A stretch of DNA of 64,000 nucleotides, taken from Lentzea sp. NBRC 102530. GTDB lineage: Bacteria > Actinomycetota > Actinomycetes > Mycobacteriales > Pseudonocardiaceae. Where the stretch lies: the NCBI RefSeq assembly GCF_030269365.1, contig NZ_BSTF01000009.1, forward strand, positions 1-64,000, given 5' to 3'. A program made the position numbers and the translations under genes. The number at the start of each line of letters is the position of its first letter. Within the stretch, counting starts at the first letter, position 1. The notes beneath the pieces were generated by a model. That model worked only from the letters and a program-made list of their open reading frames with translations, searched no databases and had not been told where the DNA came from. Of the stretch, positions 60,541 through 64,000 are shown piece after piece.

Positions 60541-61613
60541 CCGCTCCACCACCGGGAATAACGCCGGTACACCTGCGGCTCGCGCTCGCCGAGCAGCTTG
60601 CGCAACGCCTCCGCTTCTCGAGCGATTCCGGCCCACTGTTCCTCGTCCAGGGCGTGGAACGCCGTCACCTCGACGTCTCCGGCCTCGGTCGGGCGCCACA
60701 CCCCGGCCACGTACCCGTCGACGAGAAGTGTCGGCAGCGTGTCGCCGTTGTTGCGGATGACCAACTTGCGGTATTCGTCCGGGATGATCCGGCTCCGGTC
60801 CGCGTAGGCGAGCAACGTGCTGTCCCACATGGCCATCAGCCGGGGCGGCGCGGGCGTGTCCTCGTCCGGAACCGTCCGGTTCGGAACGTCGTAGTGGTCG
60901 CCGACCTGGACGAGGTCCAGCAGCCGCAGGGCTTCCCGGACCGTCGTGCGCGGCAGCATGCTGAACTGGTTCATGTCGAGCACGGTCGCCGGGCCGAACC
61001 CGGTGAGGTAGCGCCGCAGCATCTCGGCGACGGCCGCCATCCGTTCGCGGGGTTCGGTGGTCACGGACCGGTAGGCGGGTCGCAGCCCGAACGCCCACGG
61101 CCCGCCCGTCGGCGCGTGCACGAGCCCGCCGTAGGTCCGCAGCGCCCACCAGACGCCGGGCTCGCCGACGTCACCGACGTGAGAGTGCAGGAGCGCCTCG
61201 ATCTCGGCCTTCTGTCGTGGCGTCGAGGCGAACTCCAGCAGGTGCTCCAGCACCGCGTCGGCCTGCTCGACCGTGACGTTCATGGCCTTGAACCGCTTGT
61301 CGTACAGCCGCGACGCCCGCAGCGCGGGCAGCATCGCGTGGTGGAACGCCTCGTGGTCCGCGGCCGTGACGGCGTGCAGGGTGATCCGCATCAGCGACGC
61401 CTTGCGGACCGCCCCGGTCGCGAACGCCTCGTCGAGGCCGGCCGGGTCGAAGTCCTCGACCCGGTTCCACAGCGCGAGGTACGGCGAGGCGGGTTCCTGC
61501 GCCTGGATCGCGACGATCCGGTCCACGGCCGTCAGCACGTCCACTGGTTCCCTCTCCAGCAGCATCTGCCGGTCGAGCGTGGCGCGGTTGAGCTGACGGG
61601 CCGTGTAGGTCAT
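60510..61613 (-). CDS. winged-helix (HTH_42) protein, predicted AlkZ/AlkX-like DNA glycosylase
   Basis: A 367-aa protein of the HTH_42 family. The IQAQ segment near residue 35 (RIVAIQAQEPASPYLALW) matches the catalytic Q-x-Q motif of AlkZ/AlkX glycosylases, which remove alkylated or cross-linked bases. ATG 61613 is preferred (GTGAGG 9 bases upstream); a GTG at 61628 directly after the pump stop is possible. It is the second gene of an MMPL-glycosylase operon. Repair activity is inferred from the motif only. Confidence 0.8.
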   Translation of the reverse strand: MTYTARQLNRATLDRQMLLEREPVDVLTAVDRIVAIQAQEPASPYLALWNRVEDFDPAGLDEAFATGAVRKASLMRITLHAVTAADHEAFHHAMLPALRASRLYDKRFKAMNVTVEQADAVLEHLLEFASTPRQKAEIEALLHSHVGDVGEPGVWWALRTYGGLVHAPTGGPWAFGLRPAYRSVTTEPRERMAAVAEMLRRYLTGFGPATVLDMNQFSMLPRTTVREALRLLDLVQVGDHYDVPNRTVPDEDTPAPPRLMAMWDSTLLAYADRSRIIPDEYRKLVIRNNGDTLPTLLVDGYVAGVWRPTEAGDVEVTAFHALDEEQWAGIAREAEALRKLLGEREPQVYRRYSRWWSGLPAHAVRTV

Positions 61614-61628
61614 GACCGGAATCCTCAC

Positions 61629-63602
61629 TCACCGCAGCTTCGACGGCCACCAGATTCGGCCACCGATGTCCACCGACAGCGCGGGCACGAGCAACGACCG
61701 CACCAGCAACGTGTCGAGCAGCACGCCGAACGCCACGATGAACGCGATCTGGGTGAGGAACAGGATCGGCAGCACCGCGAGCGCCGCGAACGTCGCCGCC
61801 AGCACCACACCCGCCGACGTGATCACGCCACCGGTGAGGCTGAGCCCGCGCAACGTCCCCTCGACCGTGCCGAGTTCCCGGGTCTCCTCGCGGACGCGGG
61901 TCATCAGGAAGATGTTGTAGTCGATGCCCAGCGCCACCAGGAACACGAACCCGAACAACGGCACCACGGGATCGGCGCCCGGGAAGTCGAACACGTGGTT
62001 GAACACCAGCGCGGACACGCCCATCGTGGCGGCGAACGACAGCACGACGGTCGCGATCAGCAGCAACGGCGCCAGCAACGACCGCAGCAGCAGCGCGAGG
62101 ATCAGGAAGATCACGACCAGCACGATCGGGATGATCAGCATCCGGTCGTGCTCGGACGTCGTCCTGGTGTCGAGCAACGTCGCCGTCGGCCCGCCGACCT
62201 TGGCGTCGAGCGGGTGCACGGCGTCCCGGATCCGGTGCACCGTCTCGACAGCGGCGTCGGAGTCGGGTGCGTCCTGCAGCGTGGCCTCGATGCGCACGAG
62301 CCCGTCGGTGGTCCCGGACGGCCGCACGTCGGCGACACCGTCCACTTTGGCCTTGGTGACGACGTCGGAGGCGTTGCCCTCGTTCGCGATGATCACGGTC
62401 GGCGATCCGGTGCCGCCGGGGAAGTGCCGCGACAGGAGTTCCTGCCCCGCCACGGACTCGACCTCGGTGAGGAACACGTCGGACTGCGCCGTGCCGGACG
62501 CCTTGAGCTGCGGCAGGAAGGCGGCCCCCACGAGCAGCACGATGGTCGTGACGATCCAGATCGCGCGCGGCCTGGTGTGCACGAACTTCGCGACCCGGCC
62601 CCACAACCCGCTCGTCTCGGGGTGCGCGGAGCCGAACTTCGGCGCGAACGGCCAGAACGCAGCACGTCCGAGCAGCGCGAGCACCGCCGGCAGAAAGGTC
62701 ATGGTGGTCAGCAGCGCCGCGCCGATGCCGATGGCCGCGACGGGCCCGAGACCCTTGTTGGAGTCGAGGTCGCTGAACAACAGGCACAGCACACCGAGGA
62801 TGACCGTGCCGGCCGAGGCCGCGATGGGTTCGATCGTGCCGCGCCAGGCCGTGCGGATGGACGCGAACTTGTCCTGGGTGTCCCGCAGTTCCTCGCGGAA
62901 CCTCGACACGAGCAGCAACGCGTAGTCCGTGGCGGCGCCGAACACGAGGATCGACAGGATGCCCTGGCTCTGCCCGTTCAACGCGAGGATGTCGTTGTCC
63001 GCCAGGAAGTAGACGACGAAACTGGCGAGTCCGAGCGCGAACACCGCCGACACCAGCACCACGACCGGCAGCAGCGGACTGCGGTAGACCACCAGCAGGA
63101 TCAACGCCACAACGGCGCCCGCGACGACCAGCAGCAGCCCGTCGATCCCGCCGAACGCCTCCACGAGGTCCGCGACCTGCGCCGCCGGGCCCGTGACCAG
63201 CACCGTCAGCCCCTGCGGCGCCCCGCGCGTCCCGTCGCGCAGCTGGAACACCGAGTCCTTGACGTCCTTGGCCGGGTCCAGCAGCAGCACGACCTGCGCG
63301 GCGTCGTTGCCCTGCGGCGAGGGGATGACCGGCGAGGCCTGGAACCCCTTCGTCTGCTCGGCGAGGTACTTCCGGTCGTCGTCGGTCAGTCCCCCTGCCC
63401 GTTCGGCCACGACGATCGCCGGGATGGCGTTCTCCCGCTGGAACTTCTTCTGCAGCTCGGCGACCTGGGTGGACTCGGCGGAGTTCGGCAGGAACGCGCT
63501 GCTGTCGTTCTCCGCCACCTCCGACAGCTTGCCCGCGTACGGCCCGGTGAAGCCGCCGAGGGCCAGCCAGACGACGAGCAGTAGCCCGGCGAGGACTCGC
63601 AT
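61629..63602 (-). CDS. MMPL family RND-type exporter
   Basis: A 657-aa two-half transporter. Helix 1 is at 2-20, then a large extracytoplasmic loop (VAENDSSAFLPNSAESTQVAELQ), the first helix block with ATDYALLLVSRFREEL, a second loop, and the second block with IDYNIFLMTRVREE. It is distinct from the MMPL at 4580-6766. ATG 63602 lies 55 bases from the divergent MarR gene and its palindromic sites. Co-transcribed with the glycosylase-like gene, it may export a genotoxic or antimicrobial compound (inference). Confidence 0.92.
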   Translation of the reverse strand: MRVLAGLLLVVWLALGGFTGPYAGKLSEVAENDSSAFLPNSAESTQVAELQKKFQRENAIPAIVVAERAGGLTDDDRKYLAEQTKGFQASPVIPSPQGNDAAQVVLLLDPAKDVKDSVFQLRDGTRGAPQGLTVLVTGPAAQVADLVEAFGGIDGLLLVVAGAVVALILLVVYRSPLLPVVVLVSAVFALGLASFVVYFLADNDILALNGQSQGILSILVFGAATDYALLLVSRFREELRDTQDKFASIRTAWRGTIEPIAASAGTVILGVLCLLFSDLDSNKGLGPVAAIGIGAALLTTMTFLPAVLALLGRAAFWPFAPKFGSAHPETSGLWGRVAKFVHTRPRAIWIVTTIVLLVGAAFLPQLKASGTAQSDVFLTEVESVAGQELLSRHFPGGTGSPTVIIANEGNASDVVTKAKVDGVADVRPSGTTDGLVRIEATLQDAPDSDAAVETVHRIRDAVHPLDAKVGGPTATLLDTRTTSEHDRMLIIPIVLVVIFLILALLLRSLLAPLLLIATVVLSFAATMGVSALVFNHVFDFPGADPVVPLFGFVFLVALGIDYNIFLMTRVREETRELGTVEGTLRGLSLTGGVITSAGVVLAATFAALAVLPILFLTQIAFIVAFGVLLDTLLVRSLLVPALSVDIGGRIWWPSKLR

Positions 63603-63612
63603 CAGTTAATCC

Positions 63613-63642
63613 TTCGATCGTCGAACGTTTCGATGGTCGAAA
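63613..63642. promoter_or_regulatory. two MarR-type palindromes between marR and MMPL genes
   Basis: TTCGATCGTCGAA (63613-63625) and TTTCGATGGTCGAAA (63628-63642) are tandem perfect inverted repeats of the same half-site (TTCGA), 15-17 bases centre to centre. They fill the 55-base divergent promoter, as expected for autoregulation by the adjacent MarR protein and repression of the pump operon. Confidence 0.75.
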
Positions 63643-63657
63643 CAGTAAGCTGTGATC

Positions 63658-64000
63658 GTGAACGATGCAACCGACTACGACCTGAGCATGATGCTGCGCG
63701 AACTGGTGATGGAGTCGAACCGGTTCCTGGAGATCTTCAGCGCGGCCCACGAGTTGCATCCCACCGACATGACAGCGCTGAACCTCATCATGACCGCACC
63801 CATGACTCCCGGCACGCTGGCCAAGGCGCTGAACATGAGCGCCTCGGCCACCACGTCCGTGCTCGACCGCCTCGAACGGGCGGGTCACGTGGTCCGCGAG
63901 CGCGCGCCGGACGACCGTCGCCGCGTCGAGCTGCGCGTGCTCACCGCGGCGACGGAACTGGCCGCGACCTTCTTCGCTCCCCTGGCCCGCGGGTACGCCG
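63658..64000 (+). CDS. MarR family regulator (cut by the window edge)
   Basis: The first 114 codons of a MarR protein. The winged helix is MTPGTLAKALNMSASATTSVLDRLERAGHVVRERAPDDRRRVELRVL-like, with the wing DDRRRVELRV clearly visible. GTG 63658 is preceded by TAAGCT (63646-63651), so the mRNA is likely leaderless. It is divergent from the MMPL-glycosylase operon and probably represses it through the palindromes at 63613-63642. Confidence 0.88.
   Translation, partial: MNDATDYDLSMMLRELVMESNRFLEIFSAAHELHPTDMTALNLIMTAPMTPGTLAKALNMSASATTSVLDRLERAGHVVRERAPDDRRRVELRVLTAATELAATFFAPLARGYA

Noticed and set aside
60462..63584. 1040-aa open frame on the plus strand opposite the glycosylase and MMPL genes
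   Set aside because: Long antisense frame expected in very GC-rich DNA; composition is RDHQ-rich with no fold, while both minus-strand genes are clear.
1..64000. tRNA, rRNA, CRISPR array, insertion sequence or phage genes
   Set aside because: No T-loop-like motif, repeat-spacer pattern, transposase, integrase or terminal inverted repeats were noticed on reading either strand. Not checked with a search program.

Overview
The window looks like chromosomal DNA of a filamentous actinomycete. It is very GC-rich, uses GTG starts freely, packs genes with 4-base start/stop overlaps, has many apparently leaderless promoters, and carries an XRE/DUF397 pair. Gene content and protein flavour fit the Pseudonocardiaceae (Lentzea, Saccharothrix or Amycolatopsis type). 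That placement is an inference. I see no rRNA, tRNA, CRISPR array, insertion sequence, prophage or large PKS/NRPS cluster. The window holds about 53 protein genes in short operons.

Layout. 0.2-4.4 kb: an ABC-2 exporter followed by UbiX/UbiD decarboxylase genes (minus strand). 4.5-7.4 kb: an MMPL exporter and a stand-alone winged-helix protein. 7.4-12.4 kb: two flavin monooxygenases and an amino-acid-type ABC importer, probably for organosulfur compounds, with a Cys-containing leader peptide candidate in front of the importer. 12.5-17.9 kb: DUF6745 protein and partner, MerR plus thioredoxin, a Na+/H+ antiporter, a kinase-GGCT fusion and a RibD-C reductase. 17.8-20.5 kb: an FAD monooxygenase and an XRE/DUF397 pair. 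20.6-26.0 kb: a MacAB-type export operon with its own two-component system. 26.0-33.3 kb: DUF1479 protein, ROK regulator, a His-rich methyltransferase, a DUF1684-NTF2 fusion, an XRE-cupin regulator, an MFS pump and a TetX-like monooxygenase.

33.4-43.5 kb is an alpha-galactoside utilisation regulon. It contains two alpha-galactosidases (secreted GH27 with a beta-propeller, and intracellular GH36), an ABC sugar importer, a sugar-dehydrogenase-type SDR interrupted by an in-frame TGA, galactonate dehydratase, a KDPGal-type aldolase and a FadR/GntR regulator. Both divergent promoters carry a nearly identical 24-base AT-rich element, so one regulator probably controls both halves. No 2-keto-3-deoxygalactonate kinase is visible.

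43.6-44.5 kb is a secreted sphingomyelinase. 44.5-53.4 kb is the most unusual block: a SWIM zinc-finger gene, three tandem divergent copies of a large (about 820 aa) DUF6493-type helical protein, and a small DUF6968-type gene. All are translationally coupled, and a LexA-type SOS box lies beside the predicted -10 element. I regard this as the best candidate for an undescribed DNA-damage-inducible system.

53.5-64 kb: a Rox-like monooxygenase, a diaminopimelate-decarboxylase-type gene, a uridine-kinase-like gene, a membrane protein, a TPR protein, a secreted M43 protease, an AlkZ/AlkX-like predicted DNA glycosylase downstream of an MMPL pump, and a divergent MarR gene cut by the window edge.
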